Shown: positions 44,876 to 53,423 of the stretch, piece by piece
How the letters are laid out: each line of letters starts with the position of its first letter
Numbering within the stretch: the first letter of the stretch is position 1
Assembly: GCA_023227825.1 (NCBI GenBank)
Contig: JALOCJ010000002.1
Coordinates: forward strand, 248,001 to 312,000
Length of the DNA: 64,000 bases
Origin: Candidatus Cloacimonas sp.
Lineage (GTDB): Bacteria > Cloacimonadota > Cloacimonadia > Cloacimonadales > Cloacimonadaceae
Reading direction: 5' to 3'
Made by a program: the position numbers and the translations under genes
Notes under the pieces: generated by a model
What the model was told of the DNA's origin: nothing
Database searches by the model: none
Seen by the model: only the letters and a program-made list of their open reading frames with translations

Positions 44876-46267
44876 TTAATTCCCTTTCAGATATGCAAGA
44901 AGCATTTCAGCAATATGATCTGCTCCTGCGCGTGTAAAATGAGTGTAATCCTTTCCTGCTAAAGGAGGTTGATGATTTACATAATTTGGCATAGAATTCA
45001 GCCCGCCCATAGCAGAAAATAAATTCCAGAAACCACAACCTGTTTCTTTAGCAATCTTTGCTTGAGTTGAAACCAGATAAGGTATATCCGGTGAAGTTAC
45101 ATAATCGGTTCCCTGCTTAATACATCTGTCATGCGCGCTGATAAGTAAAACAGGAACTCCCGGAAGCGCTTTTTGAATATGCTTTATGCTTTTTTTCATT
45201 CCTTTTTCGTAATAGCTGTAATCCCGAATTTTGTAATGGGAAACATTTGCTCCATATTGTAAAATTATGAGGTCATAATTCAAATGTTTCTGAAAACCGG
45301 ATAAAATTTCGGAACTTATACGCTGAAAATACATTCCGGAATAACCCCGAACAGGATAATTATCTACATAAGCACCTTGCAGTTCATCAAAGCTGACTCC
45401 ATATAAATGAATAGGATCATTAGCAGCAAATTCCAGGCGGATTTTTTTACAGGGAGTAACAGGACTGAGGTCTAAAACCTGAACACCTGGCTGATTTTTC
45501 AAGTAACGCAAGATAACTGGCGCTCCATCATAGGAAACATTTACATAACTGCTATCCGAACTGTGACTGTAAAAAAGACGAATACGACTGAAAGTTGAAG
45601 CTCCTCCTGCTACATTAGATGCTCTATATTCCACCCAGGGGTTATAATCAACATAAAAACGGGTTCTTTCTTTTGGCGCTTCCGGGCTTGCTACTTGCGC
45701 AGAATCCAAAACAGCTAAACTATCAATCTGCAAGGGTTCAATAACCTTTTCCGGTACATAATAATTACGCGGAATATAAGTGTAACCGGTAATTCCTAAA
45801 GGAATATCATTTTTAGAAGGGCTCATAAACGAAATGCTTTCCCAATTGCGGGAAAAACTATGTCCGATAGTTTGTCTGAAACCCGCTACAATAGAAGTTA
45901 TACCTACCATTCCAACACCAGAACCTTGATGCCTTGATTGAAGTTCCATACGCAGTTTACCAGTTATCAAATCTCCTTCAATAATGGAATCTCCATAATA
46001 GGCAATGCGTAAATTCTCGGAAGGATTATTAAGTTTTTTAATAAATGACTGAAGAGGTAATAAATCGTGAGATATATCAGCCGCTTTTTTAACAATAGAT
46101 GTATCTGCTGTTGCAACTGTTTCCTTGTGTTTCAGGGACTCAAACCAGGATAACTTCTTTAAAGAAAAAAAACGGTTATCCGCAGCAGGAATAATTCTAG
46201 CTAAAAATTCCACCAAAAGGACCGCTAAAACCACGATTATAAGTGGCTTGATAAATTCTTTATGCAT
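44876..46267 (-). CDS. SGNH/GDSL-family protein, probable polysaccharide O-acetylation partner (2)
   Basis: The 463-residue product has an N-terminal membrane anchor (about 8-27) and SGNH blocks YYGDSIIEGD (Ser), QYGANVSHY (Gly/Asn region) and DYTHFTRAGADHIAEML (Asp, His). It is related in layout to the next gene, so the pair may have arisen by duplication or may act as a heteromeric acetyltransferase. It is the first gene of the set SGNH-SGNH-MBOAT-manA. A downstream switch from Asn-Asp (GTND) to GANV in block III suggests a different substrate. Confidence 0.82.
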   Translation of the reverse strand: MHKEFIKPLIIVVLAVLLVEFLARIIPAADNRFFSLKKLSWFESLKHKETVATADTSIVKKAADISHDLLPLQSFIKKLNNPSENLRIAYYGDSIIEGDLITGKLRMELQSRHQGSGVGMVGITSIVAGFRQTIGHSFSRNWESISFMSPSKNDIPLGITGYTYIPRNYYVPEKVIEPLQIDSLAVLDSAQVASPEAPKERTRFYVDYNPWVEYRASNVAGGASTFSRIRLFYSHSSDSSYVNVSYDGAPVILRYLKNQPGVQVLDLSPVTPCKKIRLEFAANDPIHLYGVSFDELQGAYVDNYPVRGYSGMYFQRISSEILSGFQKHLNYDLIILQYGANVSHYKIRDYSYYEKGMKKSIKHIQKALPGVPVLLISAHDRCIKQGTDYVTSPDIPYLVSTQAKIAKETGCGFWNLFSAMGGLNSMPNYVNHQPPLAGKDYTHFTRAGADHIAEMLLAYLKGN

Positions 46268-46312
46268 TTCTACTTTTTTTACTCTTTGTAAAAAAAATCA
46301 GGGCTACATATC

Positions 46313-46372
46313 GTAACAAGGCCTCACCGCCAAATAAATTTAAAAACAGGTCTAAAAATATTTAAGCATTAA
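46313..46372. repeat. Partial copy of the second dispersed family
   Basis: CCTCACCGCCAAATAAATT, then AAAACAGGTCTAAAAATATTT, closely follows the reverse of the 47515-47602 element. Its immediate right side (46372-46410) has degenerate CTTTAATAACCTCGTAACG, which resembles the palindrome units of the long family. It lies in the 295-base divergent gap ahead of the lipoprotein gene. Confidence 0.6.
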
Positions 46373-46562
46373 CTACTCTTTAATAACCTCGTAACGAATC
46401 CTGACTTATCTGGTGATGCAAGGTTATTTTTTTAAGAACAACGGGATAGAGTTCTTCTTGAATTATAAGAGCCAATTTTTATATTGTATGTAACCGTCAA
46501 GAACTATTTGGTTTAATTTTGTTTTACATTATTATGTCTATAACAGATAAAAGGAGTGCTTT

Positions 46563-46964
46563 ATGAAAAAGACAAAATTCGGGTTATTATTAGGCATAGG
46601 AATTTGTGCTTTAATAATTGTTTCCTGTTCTGTTCCCAAAACTTATTCTTCGGAACCGGATTCCCAAACCACCAAACAAAAATCCCCGGAAATGGAACAG
46701 GTCTCCAAAGTAGTAAATTACCATCAGAATAAGTTGCAGGCGATTTATAAAAAACATACTTACCATAATGCAATGCAAGGTGATCTGGAATTTACACTGT
46801 ATATTAACAACGAGGGAAAAGTTCAGGAAGTTGAAGTGAAAGCACTTTCCGGTAAATTTTACTCCAATTTCGTGGATGAGCTGAAGCAGGATATTTTATC
46901 CTGGGAATTTCCTAAGCAGGATAAAATTATCTATAGTTTTGTAGTGAGTTTCCGTAAGGGGTGA
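46563..46964 (+). CDS. Small lipoprotein with AgmX/PglI (TonB-C-like) domain
   Basis: The 133-residue product has a lipobox VSC (Cys22). A short linker is followed by a domain starting 'VVNYHQNKLQAIYKKHTYHN' and continuing GDLEFTLYINNEGKVQEVEV. This is the AgmX/PglI C-terminal pattern related to the TonB C-terminus. Such proteins occur in Deltaproteobacteria and Cloacimonadota envelopes; partners are unknown. It has AAAAGGAG before the ATG. A possible promoter, TTGGTT with 16 bases to TATTAT (46508-46535), precedes it. Confidence 0.72.
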   Translation: MKKTKFGLLLGIGICALIIVSCSVPKTYSSEPDSQTTKQKSPEMEQVSKVVNYHQNKLQAIYKKHTYHNAMQGDLEFTLYINNEGKVQEVEVKALSGKFYSNFVDELKQDILSWEFPKQDKIIYSFVVSFRKG

Positions 46965-47080
46965 TTTAGTTTTTGTTTGAACACTGAGGACACTAAAGTT
47001 TTTTTTACAAAGAGGGGAAGAGATTTAATAAAGAATATAGCATTGAGGATTATAATTCTAGATTATAAAGTTTTCATATT

Positions 47081-47508
47081 GAAAATGTATAAATATTTTC
47101 CTGTGTGCTGTGGATTCCTGCAAAAACAGTGGTCCGGAGAAGTTTATGGCATATAGCTGTTGGAACTTAAGGGAAATAATCTTAGTAGAGAAAAGTAAGT
47201 GGCGAAGAAAAAATTTGCCTTAACCTTTTTTCTCTATTGCCTATTTATAATTTATCGTGTCCCAAATTAAGATTTATTCTATGTTGCCATAACTTAGCTT
47301 GCTATTGGCGAGACCTTAACCTGTTTTTAGACAGTGCATTATTTCCTGCCAAGTTGAATCTTTTATGCTGCATTAACATTTCTTTAACGACTCCTTAACA
47401 AAGTTAAGGTATTGTTAAGGAATCGTTAAAGAGTCATTAAAGAATTGACTAGGTAACAGGCAGTTATACTAAGTCACAGGGCTATATAATCATTATTTAT
47501 GGTTTGTA
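47081..47508 (-). repeat. Dispersed palindrome-centred repeat, copy E (reversed)
   Basis: Starts GAAAATGTATAAATATTTTCC and runs through 'TTTTTAGACAGTGCATTAT', 'AAGTTGAATCTTTTATGC', the palindrome TTAACAAAGTTAA (47395-47407) and 'CAGGCAGTTATACTAAGTC'. It then jumps straight to CACAGG and TATAATCATTATTTATGG. Compared with the 13-kb copy it lacks about 210 bases (the part corresponding to 13.07-13.28 kb), although the flanks are shared. Confidence 0.9.
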
Positions 47509-47514
47509 AAAAAT

Positions 47515-47602
47515 GTTGTATTTGTAAGTTAGGAGTCGTTGCTACTTAAAATAACTTTAGACCTGTTTTCAAATTTGTTTGGCAGTAAGGATTCGTGACA
47601 AC
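47515..47602. repeat. Short dispersed element with inverted ends (second family), reversed copy
   Basis: Starts GTTGTATTTGTAAGTTAGG, includes AGGAGTCGTTGC and TTTGGCAGTAAGGATTCG, and ends GTGACAACC. This is the reverse of the element at 25989-26091, with the same ends (GTTGT/ACAAC). It abuts the end of the long repeat, so the two families are adjacent both here and at 25.9 kb. Confidence 0.65.
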
Positions 47603-47690
47603 CCTCATATTTTTCATTCTTCATTTCTACTTGACATCAGCGTGCTCATAATTCTTTAGGTAACGACTATTAAAAAGGAGGAGGAAAAGC

Positions 47691-48807
47691 GTGGAATACA
47701 CAGATTATAAAAAGACCGCCAACGCAATGATAGAACAAATTTCTGAAATTCGGAGGTTACTTTGATCCTGAACCCAAAAAGCTTTTAATAAGAGAACTGG
47801 AACAAAAGATGAATGCTCCGGATTTTTGGGAAAATCAAACAAAAGCAAAAAAAATAAGCCAACAGATTGCTCAGTTAAAAGATGAACTGGAACACTTAAA
47901 AAAACTGGATATGGTTAAAGGTGAACTGGAAACCTATCTTACTTTATTAGATGAGGATATCAATGCTGAATTGCTAGCAGAAGCGGTTTCTGAATTACCT
48001 CGCATAAAAAGCTTTATTGAAAAAGCTGAAATTGAATGCTATTTGAATGATAAATATGATCATAATGATGCGCTGCTGACAATTCATTCTGGTGCAGGTG
48101 GAACAGAATCCCAGGATTGGGCTGAAATGCTTTTACGGATGTATGCTCATTGGGCTGAAAAAAATAATTACAGTTTCCAGATCATTGATTCTCTGCCGGG
48201 TGAAGAAGCCGGACTTAAGAGTGTAAGCGTTGAAATTAAAGGTGATTATGCTTACGGGATGTTAAAAAGTGAAATTGGTGTTCACCGTTTGGTGAGAATA
48301 AGTCCTTTTAATGCACAAGGTAAAAGGCAAACATCCTTTGCGTCCGTTTTTGTGTATCCGGAATTTGATGAAGACATAGAAATTGAGATTAACCCTAAGG
48401 AATTGAAAATAGATACTTTCCGGGCAAGTGGAGCAGGAGGACAATATGTTAATACAACTGATTCTGCGGTTAGAATAACACATTTACCTACAAATATTGT
48501 TGTTACCTGTCAAAATGAACGCAGTCAGATTCAAAATCGGGAAAAAGCAATGTCCATTTTGAAAAGCCGTTTATATCAATACTATGAAGAACAAAGGGAT
48601 AAAGAAAAAAAGAATCTGGAAAACAGCAAAACAGAAATTGGCTGGGGTAATCAGATTCGCAGTTATGTTTTCCAACCTTATCAAATGATTAAAGATCACA
48701 GAACCAATTACGAAACAGGCAATATAGATAAAGTGATGGATGGCGATTTGAATGATTTTATTTACGCCTGGCTGAAATATAATGCTCAACAGAGGATAAA
48801 TGGCTAA
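47691..48807 (+). CDS. prfB: Peptide chain release factor 2, with programmed +1 frameshift
   Basis: RF2 reads UGA and UAA stops. The first part is a GTG start at 47691 with 24 codons to CTT (47760-47762), followed by TGA. Skipping one base (47763) moves into the frame GAT CCT GAA that runs to 48807, giving about 371 residues. The shift site is CGG AGG TTA CTT TGA, with an internal Shine-Dalgarno GGAGG three bases before CTT, exactly the E. coli spacing. The SPF anticodon-mimic (RISPFNAQG) and GGQ (SGAGGQYVN) motifs confirm RF2. Its end overlaps uppS by eight bases. Confidence 0.95.
47752..47766 (+). promoter_or_regulatory. prfB autoregulatory +1 frameshift site
   Basis: The internal ribosome site GGAGG, a 3-base spacer TTA, then the slippery CTT and TGA in the zero frame form the classical RF2 feedback signal. 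Low RF2 slows termination at TGA and allows the +1 shift, so more RF2 is made. The element is visible directly; the regulation is established knowledge of prfB. Confidence 0.93.
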
Positions 48808-49540
48808 GCAGGATTATCAGGAATTGCTGAAAGAACTGAATAGAAACAAATTACCTAAACATATCGGCTTGATTATGGATGGTAATGGAAGATGGGCAAA
48901 AAAAAGAAACAAACCCCATATCTTGGGCCACAGAGCCGGTGTGAAAGCATTGCGACAAGTTGTAGAATTGGGAGTTGAACTAAAACTTGAATATTTAACC
49001 TTCTATGCTTTTTCTACAGAGAACTGGAGCCGTCCGGAAAGTGAAGTAAAAGGTCTGTTAAGATTGCTGAAAGAACAGCTGAAAAAAGAAATTCCGGAAC
49101 TGATGGAACACAATATTTATGCCCAATTTATTGGTACTAATGTTGGTTTGGAAGAAAATTACTGGAAAGAAGTAAATTCTCTGGTTTCTCAAACACATAA
49201 TAACACAGGAATGGTCGTAAATTTTGCTTTCAACTATGGGGGTCGCCTGGAAATTATTGAGGGCTTCAAAAAGTTTATGACTAGGCATCCTGATGAATGG
49301 AATAAACTAACTCCTGAGGAATTTGGAAACTATCTTTGGACAGCGGGTCAGCCAGATCCTGATTTGATAATTAGAACTAGCGGAGAAAAACGCCTTTCCA
49401 ATTTTCTGCTGTGGCAATCAGCTTATGCCGAACTTTATATTACAGATACATTGTGGCCCGATTTTGACAAAGTGGAAATGGTTAAAGCACTTTTGGATTA
49501 TTCTAACCGGGAACGCAGGTTTGGAAGCAGAAATGAATGA
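48800..49540 (+). CDS. uppS: Isoprenyl transferase (undecaprenyl diphosphate synthase)
   Basis: UppS makes the C55 lipid carrier for peptidoglycan and surface glycans. The 246-residue product has MDGNGRWA (Asp27), GHRAGVKALR, YAFSTENWSRP, NFAFNYGGR and RTSGEKRLSNFLLWQ, all cis-prenyltransferase motifs. It overlaps prfB by eight bases and is followed by cdsA with an overlap, a uppS-cdsA order seen in many bacteria. Confidence 0.96.
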   Translation: MAKQDYQELLKELNRNKLPKHIGLIMDGNGRWAKKRNKPHILGHRAGVKALRQVVELGVELKLEYLTFYAFSTENWSRPESEVKGLLRLLKEQLKKEIPELMEHNIYAQFIGTNVGLEENYWKEVNSLVSQTHNNTGMVVNFAFNYGGRLEIIEGFKKFMTRHPDEWNKLTPEEFGNYLWTAGQPDPDLIIRTSGEKRLSNFLLWQSAYAELYITDTLWPDFDKVEMVKALLDYSNRERRFGSRNE

Positions 49541-50327
49541 ACTGTTAAAAAGAGTGCTGGTTGCAGTTGTTTTAATTCCTATTGTTCTTATTGTTCTCTA
49601 TTACAGGGGATTGCTATTAGTTATATCTTTATTGATTGTGTCTTTTTTGGGGTGTTGGGAATACGCTCAAATGATGCATAAAGCAGGTGTAAAAATTTCT
49701 TATGTTTGGGTCGTGTTTAATTCTCTTTTCTATTTGGCATTTGTTTATTTCCAGGGGTGGGAGTTGTCTCTATTGTGGTTGGTTTTGTTTTTAGCAATGG
49801 GGGAAGCAATATTAACCTGGACGAAGGAATTATCTGTTCCACGACTTTTTGCTACTCTTTTCGGTTTTGTTTATACTGCATTATTTCCTGCTATGATTGT
49901 GCGAATAGGATTGAATTACAAAGAATATAATTTTTTGCTTGCCTTAATTCTGCTGATTTGGATTGTGGATTCCGTTGCTTATTTTGCAGGAAAAAAAACA
50001 GGAAAGCATAGAAATATAACAGCTATCAGTCCGCAAAAGTCCTTGGAAGGTTTTATTGCGGGAATTCTTGCGCCTTGGCTGATTTTGATTATATTATATA
50101 TAAGCAAGGTTGAAATAATACCATTTTCCTACCTGGCTCTGCTGGCAGTTGCAAGTGGAATTTTCGGTCAGATAGGAGACCTGGTAGAATCAATGTTAAA
50201 ACGGTTTTGTAATGTTAAGAACAGTTCGCATCTGCTTCCCGGACACGGGGGAATTTTAGACCGTTGTGATAGTATTTTGTTTGCAGGTTCGTTTTTATAT
50301 TGTGCTTTGGAAATTTTATTAAAGTGA
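49533..50327 (+). CDS. cdsA: Phosphatidate cytidylyltransferase
   Basis: CdsA makes CDP-diacylglycerol for phospholipid synthesis. The ~264-residue product has about seven membrane segments and the CDS signature around SPQKSLEGFIAG, with GQIGDLVESMLKR and LPGHGGILDRCDSILF (conserved Asp residues). The frame is open upstream, but the ATG at 49533 overlaps the uppS stop by eight bases and matches the expected N-terminus (MNELLKRVLVAV). Confidence 0.95.
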   Translation: MNELLKRVLVAVVLIPIVLIVLYYRGLLLVISLLIVSFLGCWEYAQMMHKAGVKISYVWVVFNSLFYLAFVYFQGWELSLLWLVLFLAMGEAILTWTKELSVPRLFATLFGFVYTALFPAMIVRIGLNYKEYNFLLALILLIWIVDSVAYFAGKKTGKHRNITAISPQKSLEGFIAGILAPWLILIILYISKVEIIPFSYLALLAVASGIFGQIGDLVESMLKRFCNVKNSSHLLPGHGGILDRCDSILFAGSFLYCALEILLK

Positions 50328-50337
50328 GGTAACAACG

Positions 50338-52077
50338 ATGAAAAAAGCACTAACTCTAATCATTATGTTAGCTGCGACTGTGGCTATATTTGCCCAGGTC
50401 TATGCAGTTGACCTCTTCTTCTCTGAATATGTAGAAGGAACAAGTAACAATAAGGCATTGGAGATTTTTAACGGGACGGGTGATCCTGTGGATTTATCCA
50501 ATTACACTGTAAAACTGGCTTCCAATGGAGGAACCTGGAGCACTACCAACATTCTTAATATGTCTGGTATTTTGGATGATGGTGAGGTTTATGTTATTGC
50601 CAATAGCCAGGCTGAAGCATCAATTTTGTCTGTTGCCAATGTAACATCTACGGTTACTTATTATAATGGTAATGATGTAATTGGTTTATTTAATGGAGAT
50701 ACCCTTATTGATATTATCGGTGTTTATCAACAAGACCCTGGAGCTGCAAATTGGCCTGTTGCCGGAACTGCTTCTGGTACTGCAGAACATACTTTAATTC
50801 GGAAACCAACTGTTATTGAGGGAAATACTGATTTTATTGCCGGTGCCGGAACTAATGCTGATGATTCTGAATGGATAGTTCATCCTCAGAATTATTTTGC
50901 GAACTTGGGTCAGCATACTTTTGATCCTGGTGCTCCAGAACAAGCTGCTACTCCTACATTTAATCCTCCTGCAGGGGTTTACAGCAATCCTATTAGTGTA
51001 ACAATATCTTCTACAACGCCTGGAGCTACTATTCGTTATACAACAGATGGTACAGAACCGAATGAAACATCCACTCTTTATTCTGCTCCTATAGCAATGG
51101 CAACTACTACAACTCTGAAAGCTAAAGCTTATGCTACAGGTTTTGGACCTTCTTACACTGCCACCGCGAATTATATTTTCCCTGTTCAAGTTTCTAATAT
51201 TGCAGCTTTGCGTGCTTCCGCTCCTGATGGTACAACAATTTATCAGCTTGCAAATGAAGTGATTCTTACTATGCAACAAAACTGGCGTCACCAAAAGTTT
51301 GTTCAGGATGCAACAGCGGCTATTTTGATTGATGACTACAATAATATTATGAATACCCCTTATAACATTGGTGATGGAATTACAGGTATTACGGGAACTC
51401 TAAATCGTTATACTACAGGAATGCTGCAATTCTGGCCCATAATAAATCCCGGTCCTGCAACATCCACAGGTAATGTAATTGTTCCTCAATTGGTAACTAT
51501 AGCGGAAATTAATAACAACAGCGAACTCTATCAATCCCGTCTGATGCGTTTGAACAATGTTCATTATGCTTCTCCAAGTGGAGATTATGCAGCTCAAACC
51601 AGTTATGATTTATTGGATGATACAGGTACTATTGTAATGCGGACGCAATTTTCCGATGCGGATTATATTGGCACTCCTATGCATCAGGGTAATTTTGATG
51701 TGTATGTTATAGTTACTCAGTATAATACTACAACCCAGGTTACTCCCAGAATGTTGAGTGACTTCAATCCTGTTGCTAATGATGATAATGTGTTAACTCC
51801 TATGCAAATTGAACTGATAGGTAACTATCCCAATCCATTCAATCCGGAAACCACAATCCGTTTCAAAATGGAAAAATCAGCTCCCGCTGAAATAATTATT
51901 TACAACGAAAAAGGTCAGATAGTTAACACCTTTAGAACTATTGCTACTAAGGGTATAAACAGTGTTGTGTGGGATGGAAAAGATAATAATGGCAATTCCG
52001 TTACCAGTGGTGTTTATCTGTTCCGTCTTAAATCTGGAAGTTATAGCAGTACTAAGAAAATGGTCTTAATGAAATAA
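50338..52077 (+). CDS. Secreted multi-domain protein: lamin-tail, chitobiase-C-like and type IX sorting domains
   Basis: The 579-residue product has a signal peptide (MKKALTLIIMLAATVAIFA). A lamin-tail domain follows at about 24-190 ('FFSEYVEGTSNNKALEIFN', 'DDGEVYVIAN'), then a chitobiase/beta-hexosaminidase C-terminal type domain (about 203-285: TPTFNPPAG, YTTDGTEP), an OB-fold-like region (about 290-475) and a C-terminal sorting domain (YPNPFNPETTI, VWDGKDNNG, KMVLMK). No catalytic residues are visible; adhesive or structural roles are likely. It begins 10 bases after cdsA behind GTGAGG, which may or may not reflect one transcript. Confidence 0.85.
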   Translation: MKKALTLIIMLAATVAIFAQVYAVDLFFSEYVEGTSNNKALEIFNGTGDPVDLSNYTVKLASNGGTWSTTNILNMSGILDDGEVYVIANSQAEASILSVANVTSTVTYYNGNDVIGLFNGDTLIDIIGVYQQDPGAANWPVAGTASGTAEHTLIRKPTVIEGNTDFIAGAGTNADDSEWIVHPQNYFANLGQHTFDPGAPEQAATPTFNPPAGVYSNPISVTISSTTPGATIRYTTDGTEPNETSTLYSAPIAMATTTTLKAKAYATGFGPSYTATANYIFPVQVSNIAALRASAPDGTTIYQLANEVILTMQQNWRHQKFVQDATAAILIDDYNNIMNTPYNIGDGITGITGTLNRYTTGMLQFWPIINPGPATSTGNVIVPQLVTIAEINNNSELYQSRLMRLNNVHYASPSGDYAAQTSYDLLDDTGTIVMRTQFSDADYIGTPMHQGNFDVYVIVTQYNTTTQVTPRMLSDFNPVANDDNVLTPMQIELIGNYPNPFNPETTIRFKMEKSAPAEIIIYNEKGQIVNTFRTIATKGINSVVWDGKDNNGNSVTSGVYLFRLKSGSYSSTKKMVLMK

Positions 52078-52107
52078 ACTGTAGACCCTAATCCTCCACG
52101 CAATAAG

Positions 52108-52231
52108 TGTAGCCGGAGAATGCTGTTCTTTTGGCAAAAAGCCGATTTACAGCAAACTCTGGCTACATAGCAACCAGCATACTGACAACCTATTTTAAGA
52201 TAAGAATTAAAACAAAGATGTCAGTATGCTG
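52108..52231 (+). ncRNA. Two consecutive strong stem-loops in the gap before the glycan genes
   Basis: First stem-loop, 52108-52167: TGTAGCCGGAG pairs with CTCTGGCTACA (10 of 11), extended inside by TGCTG/CAGCA and TGGC/GCCG around an AAAAA loop. Second, 52175-52231: CAGCATACTGACA pairs perfectly with TGTCAGTATGCTG across a ~31-base AT-rich loop. The first resembles a structured RNA or a mobile hairpin; the second ends in TTTTAAAA and could act as a terminator for the secreted-protein gene. Calling it RNA is inference. Confidence 0.45.
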
Positions 52232-52250
52232 TTTTAAAATTTAGAGAGCG

Positions 52251-53423
52251 ATGCCAATATCCAAAAGTAAACTCTTGTTGATTACAGATTTGTATCCCAA
52301 TAAATTCAATCCTGTTAATGGTGTGTTTGTTCAGCAGCAGGCAATTGAGCTATCCAGGTTTTATCAGGTTCAGGTTGTTGCTGCTTGTGACAAAAATCCT
52401 TATCTTATTTATGAGCACTTGCAGGATGGCTTTCCGGTGAAGGTAATTTGTTATCCCTATTGGCGGAAGTTTTTTTTAACTTCCCTGGTAACTAACAGAT
52501 TATTGGCTTTACCGGCAATAAAAAGATGCTATAAGAGATTTCAGCCCGATATAATTCATATTCACGATTACCGTCATATTCCGGAATTATTTTGGCTGAA
52601 GCCCTGGCTGAACAAGCTTCCTGTTCCCAAATATCTTACTTTGCATAATATCCGTACTCATCCTGAACGGCTGGAAAATAATCCCAGGGTTTGGTTTTAT
52701 CGTTGGGCATTAACAAGAACTCTAACAAACTGGAATCATATTTTTACGGTAAATAATAGAATAGCCAAATGGGTAGAACAATATAACCCTTCCTCTAAAA
52801 TAACTGTAACAGGAAATGGGGTTTCAGAGCTTAAGGAAGTTGATCCGAAATTAATAGATAACTATAAGAATATTCTGTTAGCTGATTATTTTCATCTTAT
52901 CAGCATCGGAAATCTGTTTACCGAGAAGGGTTTTTCCTTTTTGATTCAAGCTGTCTCTATATTAAAAAAAGAAGGCCTGCGCATTCAACTTATAATAGCA
53001 GGGGATGGAGATAGAAGAAAGGAACTGGAGAATCAGGTGAAAATAAATAATTTGAATGCAGAAGTGATGTTCCTTGGCAGAATTGAGAATAATCTCTTAA
53101 GAAATATGCTGCCCTTATTTGATTTATTCGTTCTGGCAAGTTACAGCGAGACCTTTGGTATTGTTTTTCTGGAAGCTATGTTTGCCGGCTTACCTGTTAT
53201 TGGAATAAAGAATGAAGGTATTTTCGGTTTGGCAGAGGACGGCAAACAAGCCCTTTTTGCTGAGCCCAAAAACAGTAAAGACCTTGCCCTGAAAATTAAA
53301 CTGCTTATTACGGATCAGATTTTAAGACAGGAAATTGCCCGGGCAGGGCAAAAGCTGGTGCAAGAGAAATATATGCTTCCCGAACTGATGCAAAGAGTAA
53401 TAAGAGTGTATGAACAAAAATAA
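52251..53423 (+). CDS. Glycosyltransferase, GT4 family
   Basis: The 390-residue product has the GT-B layout: N-terminal LLLITDLYPNKFNPVNG..., an IHIHDYRH motif at about 100-107, and the C-terminal EX7E-type region with 'GNLFTEKGFSFLIQAV' and SYSETFGIVFLEAMFAGLPVIG (Glu-x7-Glu). It would add a sugar from a nucleotide sugar in surface polysaccharide or lipid-linked oligosaccharide synthesis. It overlaps the next glycosyltransferase by 14 bases. The start was chosen at the ATG at 52251; a possible ribosome site is GAGAG. Confidence 0.9.
   Translation: MPISKSKLLLITDLYPNKFNPVNGVFVQQQAIELSRFYQVQVVAACDKNPYLIYEHLQDGFPVKVICYPYWRKFFLTSLVTNRLLALPAIKRCYKRFQPDIIHIHDYRHIPELFWLKPWLNKLPVPKYLTLHNIRTHPERLENNPRVWFYRWALTRTLTNWNHIFTVNNRIAKWVEQYNPSSKITVTGNGVSELKEVDPKLIDNYKNILLADYFHLISIGNLFTEKGFSFLIQAVSILKKEGLRIQLIIAGDGDRRKELENQVKINNLNAEVMFLGRIENNLLRNMLPLFDLFVLASYSETFGIVFLEAMFAGLPVIGIKNEGIFGLAEDGKQALFAEPKNSKDLALKIKLLITDQILRQEIARAGQKLVQEKYMLPELMQRVIRVYEQK

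Larger units (their letters stand above)
46965..47690. other. Intergenic region with two repeat elements
   Basis: About 725 bases without a gene. It holds the long repeat in reverse (47081-47508) and the short inverted-end element (47515-47602), then the prfB leader with a strong AAAAAGGAGGAGG site (47673-47685). No RNA gene or promoter could be named with confidence. Confidence 0.7.
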
